From Candidatus Woesearchaeota archaeon (GTDB taxonomy: Archaea; Nanobdellota; Nanobdellia; Woesearchaeales; JAHWHD01), in NCBI GenBank assembly GCA_019323525.1, contig JAHWHD010000079.1, positions 1 through 39,834 of the forward strand: a stretch of DNA of 39,834 nucleotides. The letters run 5' to 3'. Each line of letters begins with the position of its first letter. The first letter of the stretch is position 1. Shown here one piece after another: positions 1 through 6,943 of the stretch. A program made the position numbers and the translations under genes. The notes below the pieces were generated by a model, which was not told where the DNA came from, searched no databases, and was given only the letters and a program-made list of their open reading frames with translations.

Positions 1-875
1 ATGGTTTCAGTCTTATCTGCATCAATCCATACAACTTGACCATCTACACTAACTCCGCATGCATCTTCGTTCTCTGAAACGTCTACAACAAAGATCTCGT
101 GCTCAACACCGTTAAGCATTTTTGTGATCTTGTCGCCTTCTGTTAGCCAGACAACTGTCTCACCAGCAAGCAAGGTCAACTTGTCTAGAACTTCTCCTGC
201 AGTGAAATCTGCATCTGTTATTGTATAGATTTGGCCCATTATTTCTAGCTTTGTAGATTCTAAGTCGTCTGCTAGGGAGTATGTTGTATCGTCATCAAAC
301 TCGATTGGATCATCAAACTCCAGCTCATACTCATAGATATCCTCACCTTTATCTAATCTTAGATAAGGACCAGCTAGCTCGTCTCCATCATCATCTTTGT
401 CGTATATATACCTAGTGGTTGCATCGTAGAATGTCAACTGCTGGGTATATGTTTCTTCGTTGTCGGTCTTACCTTCGCTGTCGTCATATGTTCCTTCCTT
501 CAAGACTTTTGGCAGCTCTGCATCATCAAGAGCAGTGTCCTTGATATCCTGGACATCATCCCAAAGGTTGAAATTGTCTCCAGCTCTTTCGACCTTGTAC
601 CCTTCACTTATCGCTACACTTGCACCAACTAAATCGCCGGTTGCTATCTTGTTAGCGAACTGTAGACTTCCGAATACATCTGCTACACCTAGTGTATCAG
701 CTGCTGTAGAACTATCTCCTACAACCAGAAGTCCGTCGAAGGTACCGTCTACTACAAATGGCTCTGGATACATACTTAGATCACAGGCAGCCATTGCACC
801 GAGAACTGTAGCTCCAAGCATAGTTGCTCCTACGCCTAAGGCAACAATTCTCTTAATCGCCTTCTTCACTCTCAT
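1..875 (-). CDS. S-layer-like surface protein, N-terminal part (runs off window)
   Basis: About 291 codons are present; the C-terminus lies before base 1. The ATG at 873-875 is preceded by a strong GGAGGTG at 884-890 with 8 nt spacing, which decides the start. The product begins with a basic stretch (MRVKKAIKR) and a hydrophobic Ala/Gly-rich signal segment (residues 10-30), then DLSMYPEPF, a motif I associate with S-layer proteins of DPANN archaea. The rest is acidic and Asp/Glu/Thr-rich, typical of an exported surface lattice protein. Cys31 sits right at the end of the signal segment (MAAC), where a cleavage or lipobox Cys would be. Family assignment is by pattern only. Confidence 0.7.
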   Translation of the reverse strand, partial: MRVKKAIKRIVALGVGATMLGATVLGAMAACDLSMYPEPFVVDGTFDGLLVVGDSSTAADTLGVADVFGSLQFANKIATGDLVGASVAISEGYKVERAGDNFNLWDDVQDIKDTALDDAELPKVLKEGTYDDSEGKTDNEETYTQQLTFYDATTRYIYDKDDDGDELAGPYLRLDKGEDIYEYELEFDDPIEFDDDTTYSLADDLESTKLEIMGQIYTITDADFTAGEVLDKLTLLAGETVVWLTEGDKITKMLNGVEHEIFVVDVSENEDACGVSVDGQVVWIDADKTET

Positions 876-883
876 TATCTAAA

Positions 884-890
884 CACCTCC
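884..890 (-). promoter_or_regulatory. Ribosome binding site of the S-layer-like gene
   Basis: A 7-nt GGAGGTG lies 8 nt before the ATG. It is among the strongest Shine-Dalgarno sites in the window, as expected for an abundant surface protein. Confidence 0.8.
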
Positions 891-1290
891 GTGTTTTGTG
901 TTTTTTTTTGGGCTATCATGTTGTGTTGTAAAGACAACAAATCATAACAATAGTAGTACTAAAACTATTGCTATTACTCAGAATTAACTCAATTTTAATT
1001 TATAAACCTTTCGCAAAAATCCGACGATGCCGCTGACGACATCTCACTGAGAGCCCTGAAACCCCAAAATTCTCAAAAATAAGACATTCATTACTTGGCG
1101 ATGAAAAAAAAGAAAATAACAAAAAATCTGGCGCCCATTTATAAAGAGGAGAAACCTGCCCAATATGAAAATAAATCTACTCTTTGATGAATTTTGGTTT
1201 TATTTTTCGAATGTTTTTTTAAAACATTTTACCGACTAAAAACTAGATAACTTCTAATCATTGAAAGAAATAATAAAAATGAAAAGAAAA
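891..1290. other. Longest gene-free stretch, with S-layer promoter
   Basis: Apart from the S-layer promoter I see no convincing gene. It contains a GC-richer segment at about 1020-1065 and an inverted repeat at 1210-1228 (8-bp arms AATGTTTT/AAAACATT, 3-nt loop). A 24-codon ORF at 1165-1239 on the plus strand lies behind a TATA-like ATTTATAAAG at about 1139-1148 but is not supported further. Confidence 0.4.
997..1006 (-). promoter_or_regulatory. TATA box for the S-layer-like gene
   Basis: On the minus strand TTTATAAATT follows a purine-rich BRE-like GCGAAAGG. A start about 25 nt downstream would leave a leader of roughly 95 nt, much longer than for most genes here. Confidence 0.5.
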
Positions 1291-1396
1291 ATGCGGGGGT
1301 GAGGATTACCACATAAGGATTTCATCCTTATCAACCTGCGTACTATTCTCGCAAGCTCGAATAGCACTATCCAAAGAAAATGCGGGGGTGAGGATT
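1288..1396 (-). repeat. Direct repeat of tRNA-Leu 3' end with two hairpins between copies
   Basis: The 20 bases at 1377-1396, covering the acceptor 3' strand and part of the T arm of tRNA-Leu, recur exactly at 1288-1307. Between the copies lie two hairpins: 1340-1367 (9-bp stem including one G-U on the minus strand, 10-nt loop with possible tandem G-A pairs) and 1313-1331 (perfect 8-bp stem, 3-nt loop). It could be a remnant of integration at a tRNA 3' end, a local duplication with drift, or a small structured RNA. No integrase is nearby. Confidence 0.75.
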
Positions 1397-1426
1397 TGAA
1401 CCCCAGTAGGCACTAAGCCAACAGGT

Positions 1427-1456
1427 ATCTTCCATCTGATGATACCAACCAGACGG
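1427..1456 (-). other. tRNA-Leu intron 2, canonical position 37/38 (30 nt)
   Basis: The intron sits between G37 and A38. Bulges GG^C and AU^A are cut after the second base. The central helix CUUA/GAAG has three pairs and an A-G mismatch, and the intron helix CGUCUG/CAGAUG has six pairs including one G-U. Excision gives a 7-nt anticodon loop. Confidence 0.82.
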
Positions 1457-1472
1457 CCTAAGCCTGTCCCGT

Positions 1473-1517
1473 TTGGTCTGAATCGAAGAGTCAGACGCTC
1501 TGAAACTTCAGTTTCAG
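1473..1517 (-). other. tRNA-Leu intron 1, in the D loop (45 nt)
   Basis: The splice motif is a half bulge-helix-bulge: central helix GGUC/GACC (4 perfect pairs), bulges AA^C and AA^A cut after the second base, and intron helix UGAA/UUCA (4 perfect pairs). Excision restores the D arm with the CCG/CGG stem. The exon-side helix is not continuous (HBh' type), as is common for non-canonical archaeal introns. Two internal hairpins (UGAAAC/GUUUCA and GUCUGA/UCAGAC) could compete with this fold. Confidence 0.8.
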
Positions 1518-1558
1518 TTGACCGCTCCGGCACCCCCGCGCATTTATGCATGGGACCA

Positions 1559-1575
1559 GGAAAACTTGATTTTCC
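1559..1575 (-). other. Hairpin upstream of tRNA-Leu
   Basis: A perfect 6-bp inverted repeat (GGAAAA/TTTTCC) with a 5-nt loop lies 20-36 nt before the tRNA 5' end, in the presumed leader. Its role is unknown. Confidence 0.4.
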
Positions 1576-1629
1576 GCTGCCCCGCATAGAGGTAAACCTT
1601 GCAGAAAAAGATGTTATTTAAAAAATTAT

Positions 1630-1917
1630 CTATTTAGAAGCAGGTTTTGTCTCTTTCTTCACTGCTTTCTTAGGTGCATTCTTAACTACCGTCTTTGTTA
1701 TTTTCTTCTTGGGTTTAGAAACAACAACCTTCCTCTTCACAGCTTTACTCTTTCTCTTCTTGTTCCAGTTATAGCTCCTTAACTTAGCGCTCTTTCCATA
1801 GCCGCAACTGGCACAGACCCTCTTACTTAGATGGTATGTTCTCTTTCCGCAGCGCCTGCACCTTGTATGCGTCACCTTGCCGCTGTGCCGGCCCATTGAT
1901 GGAGTTCCTTTTGCCAT
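1630..1917 (-). CDS. rpl37e: Large ribosomal subunit protein eL37 (L37e)
   Basis: 95 aa. The L37e core occupies residues 1-60 with the zinc ligands Cys20, Cys23, Cys35 and Cys38 and the conserved start MAKGTPSMG. The protein binds rRNA in the 50S subunit. It is longer than the usual roughly 60 aa because of a 35-residue Lys/Ala/Pro tail, like the Lys-rich tails of other small proteins here. The start codon lies 1 nt after the stop of the LSm gene; this LSm-L37e pair is a known archaeal operon. The tRNA-Leu gene follows. Confidence 0.95.
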   Translation of the reverse strand: MAKGTPSMGRHSGKVTHTRCRRCGKRTYHLSKRVCASCGYGKSAKLRSYNWNKKRKSKAVKRKVVVSKPKKKITKTVVKNAPKKAVKKETKPASK

Positions 1918-1918
1918 T

Positions 1919-2146
1919 TTACGCTGGTGATATTATAGTGATTGTATCTCCTCTTATGAAAACAACGCCAAGCTTTCTCTTGATCTCTCCATTAACTATC
2001 TCGTCAGCATCTTCTAGAACAACATTGATATGTATATCAAAAGCTTTCAATGAACCGATGAACTGTTTCTGGTTCTTCAACTCTACGATAACTCTTTTAT
2101 CTCTTGACCTGTTCAATGCATCTAAAGGTCTTACGCTTTCAGTCAT
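1919..2146 (-). CDS. Sm-like (LSm) RNA-binding protein
   Basis: 75 aa from the chosen start MTESVRPLD. The frame is open 15 nt further upstream, but GGGGTG about 7 nt before this ATG favours the shorter form. Sm1 is visible around RVIVELKNQKQFIGSLKAFD, with FDIHINVVLED, and Sm2 around LGVVFIRGDTITII. Archaeal LSm proteins form heptameric rings that bind U-rich RNA. Co-transcribed with L37e, 1 nt apart. Confidence 0.95.
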   Translation of the reverse strand: MTESVRPLDALNRSRDKRVIVELKNQKQFIGSLKAFDIHINVVLEDADEIVNGEIKRKLGVVFIRGDTITIISPA

Positions 2147-2190
2147 AAAAAAACACCCCACAATTGATTTATCGAAAAGAAAAGAAGCCT

Positions 2191-2200
2191 ATATTTAAAT
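2191..2200 (-). promoter_or_regulatory. TATA box of the LSm-L37e operon
   Basis: ATTTAAATAT on the minus strand, about 50 nt before the LSm ATG, leaving a short leader that carries the GGGGTG site. Confidence 0.55.
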
Positions 2201-2237
2201 GTTACGTAAAAAGGAGGAATTCTTCACAACCGAAGAT

Positions 2238-2246
2238 TTTATAAAT
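2238..2246 (+). promoter_or_regulatory. TATA box of the S8e gene
   Basis: TTTATAAAT centred 28 nt before the ATG at 2270 but only 19 nt before the in-frame ATG at 2261. This favours a leaderless mRNA starting at 2270. Confidence 0.6.
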
Positions 2247-2269
2247 AACCCCAAGATTTCATGCGTATT

Positions 2270-2650
2270 ATGGTTAGAGCTCAGCACAGATCAAAAAGAA
2301 AACAATCAGGTACAAAGTACCAGAAAGCCAGGAAAAAGCGTAAGTTCGAGCTAGCAAGAAACCCCAGCAACACCAAGGTGGGCGAGACCTCGAAAAAGAA
2401 TGTAAGGACGCGCGGCAATAACCTAAAGCAAAGACTTCTTGAGGCAGAGTTCGCAAATATCGTCGACCCTAAGACAAAAAAGTTCGAGAAAGTCAAGATC
2501 AAGGGCGTTATCGAGAACAAAGCTAACAGGCACTATGTACGTAGAAACATCATCACCAAAGGCTGTGTCGTAGATACTGATAAAGGTAAAGCTAAAGTTA
2601 CTTCTAGACCAGGACAAGACGGAACTGTTAACGCTGTTCTTGTTAAGTAA
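2270..2650 (+). CDS. rps8e: Small ribosomal subunit protein eS8 (S8e)
   Basis: 126 aa from MVRAQHRSKRK. The TATA spacing favours this ATG over the one 9 nt upstream. The N-terminus is very basic (RSKRKQSGTKYQKARKKRK), followed by TRGNNLKQRL, NRHYVRRNIITKGCVVDT and RPGQDGTVNAVLV, matching archaeal S8e at normal length. It is a structural protein of the 30S subunit. Divergent from the LSm-L37e operon. Confidence 0.95.
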   Translation: MVRAQHRSKRKQSGTKYQKARKKRKFELARNPSNTKVGETSKKNVRTRGNNLKQRLLEAEFANIVDPKTKKFEKVKIKGVIENKANRHYVRRNIITKGCVVDTDKGKAKVTSRPGQDGTVNAVLVK

Positions 2651-2682
2651 TAGTCATAGACTAAATCTTGTGGGGAGATGAT

Positions 2683-3099
2683 ATGGTAGACACAATCGTG
2701 GGAAGATTCGAAAGGCAAACAGCATTTATCAATGAGTTGATAAGCGCGGCCACATCCCAAGACGACCAGTTCTATGTTGAACTGATTGTCAAAGGCCATG
2801 TAGATACTCAAAAGGCTGCAGCAAATGACGAGAACAAGTACCACGGAACACTAGAGTTTCTGCTTCCAGTCTATGAGCGAGGCAATAATAGAAGAGTAAA
2901 ATCCTATACAGTGACTGGCAACTTCAAAGATGAAGAGGAATGCGACGATTACGGACACTCGCGCTTGGAAGAATTCTCAAGGATACTTGCTGAGCAGGTT
3001 CCCCCAATCAGGTCTGATAAATTTGGATGTAGGCTTACTGTCTACTCATCAAAAAAAGATTTAAAGGATAAGATTCATGAAGCAAAAAATGCTGCATGA
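2683..3099 (+). CDS. Hypothetical protein, 138 aa
   Basis: I do not recognise this family. The ATG at 2683 follows GGGGAG at 2672-2677; a TTG 15 nt earlier is in frame but would put that site inside the gene. The product is soluble and charged, with mixed alpha/beta character (FYVELIVKGHVDT, GTLEFLLPVYERG, CRLTVYSSKKD) and no membrane segment or Cys cluster. It overlaps the start of the following glycosylase-like gene by 23 nt, suggesting translational coupling; co-transcription with S8e is possible (32 nt gap). Confidence 0.75.
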   Translation: MVDTIVGRFERQTAFINELISAATSQDDQFYVELIVKGHVDTQKAAANDENKYHGTLEFLLPVYERGNNRRVKSYTVTGNFKDEEECDDYGHSRLEEFSRILAEQVPPIRSDKFGCRLTVYSSKKDLKDKIHEAKNAA

Positions 3100-3775
3100 A
3101 ATGTACAAAATTCTGTTAGAGAAATACAAGCCTCGAAAATGGTGGCCGACAACTGCTAAAGGTAAACTTAAACCAGAGTACTCAGGTGGACCTTCTGATG
3201 AAAAGGAGATGTTCGAAGTAATAATAGGAGCAATCCTTACCCAGAACACGTCGTGGAAGAATGTTGAAAAAGCAATCATTAAGCTTAACAAAGAGAATCT
3301 TATTGACATTGAAAAAATATACAGTATAGACATCGAAAAACTAAAAGAACTGATCCGGCCCGCTGGCTACTATAACCAGAAAGCAGAAAGATTAAAAATT
3401 ATCGCAGAGTTTCTAAAAAATAGAACAATAAAAGACTTAAAAAAACTTAAGATAACAGAATTAAGAGAACTTCTACTGTCGGTAAAAGGCATTGGTCCGG
3501 AGACAGCAGATTCAATCATACTTTACGCATTCAATAAACCCATGTTTGTAATAGATACATATACAAAAAGAATATTTTCACGACTTGGAATTCTTGAAGA
3601 AAGTGCAAGTTATGACGAGTGGCAGTCATATTTCCACGAACAACTAGAACCGAGCACAAAACTCTTCCAGGAATATCACGCTTTGATTGTCGAGCATGCA
3701 AAACAGTTTTGCAAGAAAAAAGCAAACTACGATAACTGCTTCTTAGAGTGTCCTAGAAATCAGTCAACTTCCTGA
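3077..3775 (+). CDS. Endonuclease III-related DNA glycosylase (HhH-GPD)
   Basis: 232 aa. The helix-hairpin-helix is LLSVKGIGPETADSI at about residues 134-148, followed by FVIDTYTKR, whose Asp matches the catalytic Asp of the HhH-GPD superfamily. The Lys that makes bifunctional Nth a lyase is replaced by Glu (GPETA), so it resembles the endonuclease III-related (COG2231/MagIII-like) group, probably a monofunctional base excision glycosylase. The C-terminal Cys set (FCKKKANYDNCFLEC) is not the standard 4Fe-4S spacing. The ORF overlaps hypothetical gene 2683-3099 at its 5' end and the cdc6 gene tail to tail by 23 nt. Nearby in-frame ATGs leave the start a little uncertain. Confidence 0.85.
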   Translation: MKQKMLHEMYKILLEKYKPRKWWPTTAKGKLKPEYSGGPSDEKEMFEVIIGAILTQNTSWKNVEKAIIKLNKENLIDIEKIYSIDIEKLKELIRPAGYYNQKAERLKIIAEFLKNRTIKDLKKLKITELRELLLSVKGIGPETADSIILYAFNKPMFVIDTYTKRIFSRLGILEESASYDEWQSYFHEQLEPSTKLFQEYHALIVEHAKQFCKKKANYDNCFLECPRNQSTS

Positions 3776-4826
3776 CCTTATCGCCTATAAATGTAACAAT
3801 AGTAGTGTTACCTTCGCTGCCCTGGACCTTTTTCAAAGAAATAAATTTCCCCTGCTCAAGCTTTGCAATACGACGCTGGAAATATTTATATCCCCTCTTG
3901 CCACCCGCACTCTCGTAAATCTTGTACAGGTCTCCGATCCTGTTATCTGAATTCTGTTTCACTATGTCAAGTATAAAATGCGTCTCATCCTCTAGCTCAT
4001 CGGAATTATTAGCTGAGAATTCGTCAAGCTTTGCAATGGCTTTCTTGACATGTGAGACATTAATCATCCTTGAACTCTCATCCTCTGCAGCCAAGCCAGA
4101 TTCCTTTAACAGGTACATCCCTGTCCTGATATCATTGGCTTTGAAGGTCTTCTCGACAACAACAGCAAAAGCTCCATCATCCCAGACACCAGAAACAAAA
4201 GCATATCTTACCCTCTCCTTTAGAATTCCTCTTGTCTCGTGCTCTGAGTATGGCTTAAACTCAAGCATCTCAGGGACCAGGCGCGACTTAACCCTCTCAT
4301 CTATCCTATCAACCCAGCCCTTATAGTTTGTTATTAAGATAACAGTCTTGCGATATATCTCTTCTAGTATTGAATAAAGAAAATCCTGGTCCTCGAGCTT
4401 ATCAGCCTCATCAAAAACAAAAACAACACTTTTCGTGTTAAGAACCTGTTTTATCATCTTGAATAGCTCGTCAGTTTTCTTGTTCTGTATGAACTTGTGA
4501 CCCAGCTGCTCGCAAAGATGCACATATATCTTGTAAGTAGAATTAATCTGCCAACAATTGATATAGAACTGGAGTATCTCATCAGTCTCTTCTTCAAGCT
4601 CTCCTATTACATGCTTGCAAGCAACTGTCTTGCCCACGCCAGGCGGTCCGTAGATGAAAAGGTTCCTGCCGTTTGTCTTGCTGAACAAAGGCTTAATACA
4701 AAAAGCCATCTTTTTCTGGTGCATTTCTCTGTAAGGAACAAGCTTAGGCTGGTAATCATAGTCTAAAGCAACATGATTAACAAAAAGAGATTCATTGCTT
4801 GAAAGAATATCTTTGAACAACGACAT
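3753..4826 (-). CDS. cdc6: Orc1/Cdc6 replication initiator
   Basis: 357 aa AAA+ ATPase. Walker A is GPPGVGKT at residues 60-67, Walker B is VVFVFDEADK at about 134-143, sensor 1 is ITNYKGW and sensor 2 is in NDIRTGMYLL. A C-terminal winged helix (about 280-357, GYKYFQRRIAKLEQ) would bind origin DNA. The family acts as the archaeal origin recognition protein and helicase loader. A site AAGGTGG precedes the ATG. No cluster of origin recognition boxes is visible in the short upstream gap, so whether the origin lies here is open. Its 3' end overlaps the convergent glycosylase gene. Confidence 0.95.
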   Translation of the reverse strand: MSLFKDILSSNESLFVNHVALDYDYQPKLVPYREMHQKKMAFCIKPLFSKTNGRNLFIYGPPGVGKTVACKHVIGELEEETDEILQFYINCWQINSTYKIYVHLCEQLGHKFIQNKKTDELFKMIKQVLNTKSVVFVFDEADKLEDQDFLYSILEEIYRKTVILITNYKGWVDRIDERVKSRLVPEMLEFKPYSEHETRGILKERVRYAFVSGVWDDGAFAVVVEKTFKANDIRTGMYLLKESGLAAEDESSRMINVSHVKKAIAKLDEFSANNSDELEDETHFILDIVKQNSDNRIGDLYKIYESAGGKRGYKYFQRRIAKLEQGKFISLKKVQGSEGNTTIVTFIGDKVRKLTDF

Positions 4827-4868
4827 TTAACCACCTTACCTAAGAAAAAAAGTACAGGTTTTTATGTT

Positions 4869-5168
4869 TTATGGTTTAAGTCTATGGCCGCATTTATAAC
4901 AGAATGTATCAGTAGCATGCACTATGCTCCCGCAATGCATACAATAAAGATACTTACTCTTAGCAACCTGCGGTTCCTGATAAGTCTGCTTTCTAGCTTC
5001 TGCAGCTACTGAATGCAACTTCCCCCTTAAAACAAACAATTTAACAAGCCCATAAGCTAAAAATATCAATCCTATGTAAAAGAAAAGCTGAAACTTTTCA
5101 CCGATATAAAAAGAAACACCAGCTATCACAATCCCCGATACAATCATGAACCAAGACGGTATTGTCAT
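4869..5168 (-). CDS. Two-TM protein with C-terminal zinc ribbon
   Basis: 99 aa. Two hydrophobic helices (about residues 5-22 and 27-46) are followed by a linker and a zinc ribbon with ligands CMHCG and CYKCG. Its ATG overlaps the serS stop as ATGA, so it is probably translated by coupling. Function unknown; membrane-anchored zinc ribbons of this layout are common in archaea. Confidence 0.85.
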   Translation of the reverse strand: MTIPSWFMIVSGIVIAGVSFYIGEKFQLFFYIGLIFLAYGLVKLFVLRGKLHSVAAEARKQTYQEPQVAKSKYLYCMHCGSIVHATDTFCYKCGHRLKP

Positions 5169-6445
5169 TTTTTTGGTTTCAGTTCAGTGATTCCTCCCAT
5201 GTAAGGGTGCAGGGCTGCAGGAATCTTCACTGATCCATCCTTCTGCTGGAAATTTTCTAGTATCGCGACTAAGGCCCTTGACGTCGCAATCACAGTATTG
5301 TTAAGCGTATGCACTAGATACTTATCGATGCCATTAGTCGCTTTTATGTTCAACCTTCTCGCTTGAGCATCTGTAAGGTTACTGCAAGAAGCAACCTCGA
5401 AATAGGACTCCTTTCTAGGAGACCATGCCTCAAGGTCAGCAGACTTTGCTTTCAGATCTGCCAGGTCGCCTGAACAGCACTCCAAAATCCTTGACGGAAG
5501 TCCAAGTTTCTTAAAAATCTGCTTTGTCAACCCAAGCATCTCATCATAAAACTTGTAAGAATCATCTGGTTTGCAGATAACTATCATCTCCTGTTTATTG
5601 AACTGGTGACTCCTGTAGAGACCTTTCTGGTCTATGCCATGGCTGCCTATCTCTTTCCTGAAACAGATGCTATACCCCGTAAGTTTTATAGGAAGATTCT
5701 TTTCATCAATAAGTTTATTTGTGTAGAGACCGATCAAAGAGTGTTCAGACGTGCCTATCAAGTAAAGATCTTCTCCTTCAACCTTATACATCATGTTCTC
5801 CATCTCTTCAAAAGACATGACTCCGTCAACAACCTTTTTCCGTATCATCAATGGCGGCTCTACATACGTATAACCTTTTTTTACCATAAAATCCCTTGCA
5901 AAGTTTATCAATGCCATCTGCAGTAACGCCAACTCTCCTTTAAGATAATAAAATCCATTGCCTGATGTCTCAGCAGACGTATCAAAATCCACCACATGTA
6001 GGTTTTCTGCAATCTCAACATGGCTTTTGACAGGGAAACCAAACTTCTTAGGCTTTCCGATAATCTCTCTCACAACATTTTCAGAATCATCCTTGCCTAT
6101 TGGAACTGAGTCATGTATCATCTGAGGGATGACTTTCATTATCTCATATATCCTGTTGCCAAGAACCTCTTGCTTATCTTCAATCTCCTTAAGCTTAGAA
6201 GGAATCTTCTTTGCCTCATCCAATTTTTTTTTGATATCTTTGCCTGCCTTCTTTAGCTTATTGATATCCTGATTGATCGTGTTTCTCTTATGCCTCAGCT
6301 TCTGCGACTGTTGCATGAGCTTCCTGTACTTTTCATCTTTCTCAAGAACCTCATCTACGAGTTTTAGCTTGTGCTCCTGGAACTTCTTCTTGATATTTTC
6401 CTTTACCGTATCAGAATTCTCTCTTACAAATTTAATATCGAGCAT
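5165..6445 (-). CDS. serS: Seryl-tRNA synthetase
   Basis: 426 aa, normal length. The N-terminal region (about 1-110) is the long charged antiparallel coiled-coil arm that binds the tRNA-Ser variable arm. The class II catalytic core follows, with VEPPLMIRKKV (motif 1), FRKEIGSHGIDQKGLYRSHQFNK (motif 2 area) and a C-terminal motif 3 around NNTVIATSRALVAILE. It is the common (bacterial/eukaryotic-like) SerRS rather than the rare methanogen type. Start: AGGTGA lies 4 nt before the ATG. The downstream zinc-ribbon membrane gene overlaps it by 4 nt. Confidence 0.97.
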   Translation of the reverse strand: MLDIKFVRENSDTVKENIKKKFQEHKLKLVDEVLEKDEKYRKLMQQSQKLRHKRNTINQDINKLKKAGKDIKKKLDEAKKIPSKLKEIEDKQEVLGNRIYEIMKVIPQMIHDSVPIGKDDSENVVREIIGKPKKFGFPVKSHVEIAENLHVVDFDTSAETSGNGFYYLKGELALLQMALINFARDFMVKKGYTYVEPPLMIRKKVVDGVMSFEEMENMMYKVEGEDLYLIGTSEHSLIGLYTNKLIDEKNLPIKLTGYSICFRKEIGSHGIDQKGLYRSHQFNKQEMIVICKPDDSYKFYDEMLGLTKQIFKKLGLPSRILECCSGDLADLKAKSADLEAWSPRKESYFEVASCSNLTDAQARRLNIKATNGIDKYLVHTLNNTVIATSRALVAILENFQQKDGSVKIPAALHPYMGGITELKPKK

Positions 6446-6477
6446 ATAATCACCTATTTCAATTTACTCAGCAAGAA

Positions 6478-6488
6478 TATATAAACTT
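6478..6488 (-). promoter_or_regulatory. TATA box of the serS operon
   Basis: Minus-strand ATATATAAACT region, about 35-40 nt before the ATG, leaving a short leader with AGGTGA. Confidence 0.5.
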
Positions 6489-6524
6489 TTCTACATGAAC
6501 AGACACTGCTAAAAATTGAATAAT

Positions 6525-6540
6525 TAAAAAAAATAAAAAA
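6525..6540 (-). terminator. Poly-T terminator candidate
   Basis: On the minus strand a run of T interrupted by single A follows directly after the stop of the 6541-6942 gene, the usual form of archaeal intrinsic termination. Confidence 0.45.
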
Positions 6541-6942
6541 TTACCTAAAAGCTTTCTTTGCCTCTGCACTGAACAAGAGATAGCCTGCGATAAAACCATT
6601 TATCAGCAAACCGATAACACCAGAAACAACACTTCCTGCAAAAAGTGAAAAAACCCCTCCCAATATTCCAAGTATTGCGAGAACAACAGCAACAATCCTT
6701 GCCCAGTTCTGTAGCTTCCAGAGCCCTCTTGCAATAAAAAATTCTACTGCTGCAACCACGATCATCACTATCCCCAGAGCAACGAACACTCCTGCCCCTA
6801 CAAGACCCAAAGCTCCAAGCGGCAGCTGACCGACCAATCCTGCTCCTAACAGCATAAGCAAACCTGCGACTAACCCGACTGCTGCTAAGATATAGAACAG
6901 CACAGAAATAACCTTTACGCCAGTTGGCGCGTCTTTTGCCAT
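6541..6942 (-). CDS. Four-TM membrane protein, unknown function
   Basis: 133 aa from MAKDAPTGVKVIS. The frame extends 33 nt upstream into the preceding gene, but the ATG at 6942 sits one base after that gene's stop and gives a normal N-terminus. Four hydrophobic helices are rich in Gly, Ala, Val and Leu; a short loop WKLQNWAR separates the second and third. No catalytic residues are evident. It is co-transcribed downstream of the PIN-ATPase gene, 1 nt apart. Confidence 0.8.
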   Translation of the reverse strand: MAKDAPTGVKVISVLFYILAAVGLVAGLLMLLGAGLVGQLPLGALGLVGAGVFVALGIVMIVVAAVEFFIARGLWKLQNWARIVAVVLAILGILGGVFSLFAGSVVSGVIGLLINGFIAGYLLFSAEAKKAFR

Positions 6943-6943
6943 T

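Larger units (their letters stand above)
1381..1539 (-). tRNA. tRNA-Leu (anticodon UAG) with two introns
   Basis: The gene spans 159 bases; removing two introns leaves an 84-nt class II tRNA. Exons are 1539-1518, 1472-1457 and 1426-1381. The acceptor stem GCGGGGG pairs with CCCCCGC (discriminator A, no encoded CCA). The D stem CCG/CGG forms only after splicing. The anticodon stem is ACAGG/CCTGT with loop CTTAGGA, giving UAG. There is a long variable arm and T arm TGGGG/CCTCA. Leu identity comes from the anticodon and variable arm. It lies downstream of the L37e gene on the same strand and may be co-transcribed. Antisense and sense ORFs over it are spurious. Confidence 0.88.

Noticed and set aside
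460..882. Plus-strand ORF of 140 codons
   Set aside because: It is antisense to the S-layer-like gene, which has a signal peptide, strong ribosome binding site and TATA box; the plus-strand product is Ser/Pro/Thr-rich and has no ribosome binding site.
1016..1065. Possible C/D box guide RNA in the GC-richer segment
   Set aside because: CTGA boxes occur, but no proper C box or spacing is present.
1165..1239. 24-codon ORF behind a TATA-like box
   Set aside because: Too short to support, with no recognisable product; spacing alone is weak evidence. The inverted repeat at 1210-1228 overlaps it.
1288..1396. Integrated mobile element
   Set aside because: The repeat pair encloses only 69 unique bases and no integrase or transposase is present in the window; kept as a repeat only.
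1306..1621. ORFs on both strands over the tRNA gene
   Set aside because: They translate the tRNA-Leu exons and introns; the tRNA fold explains the sequence.
4827..4868. Replication origin next to cdc6
   Set aside because: The gap is short and has no repeated origin-recognition-like boxes.
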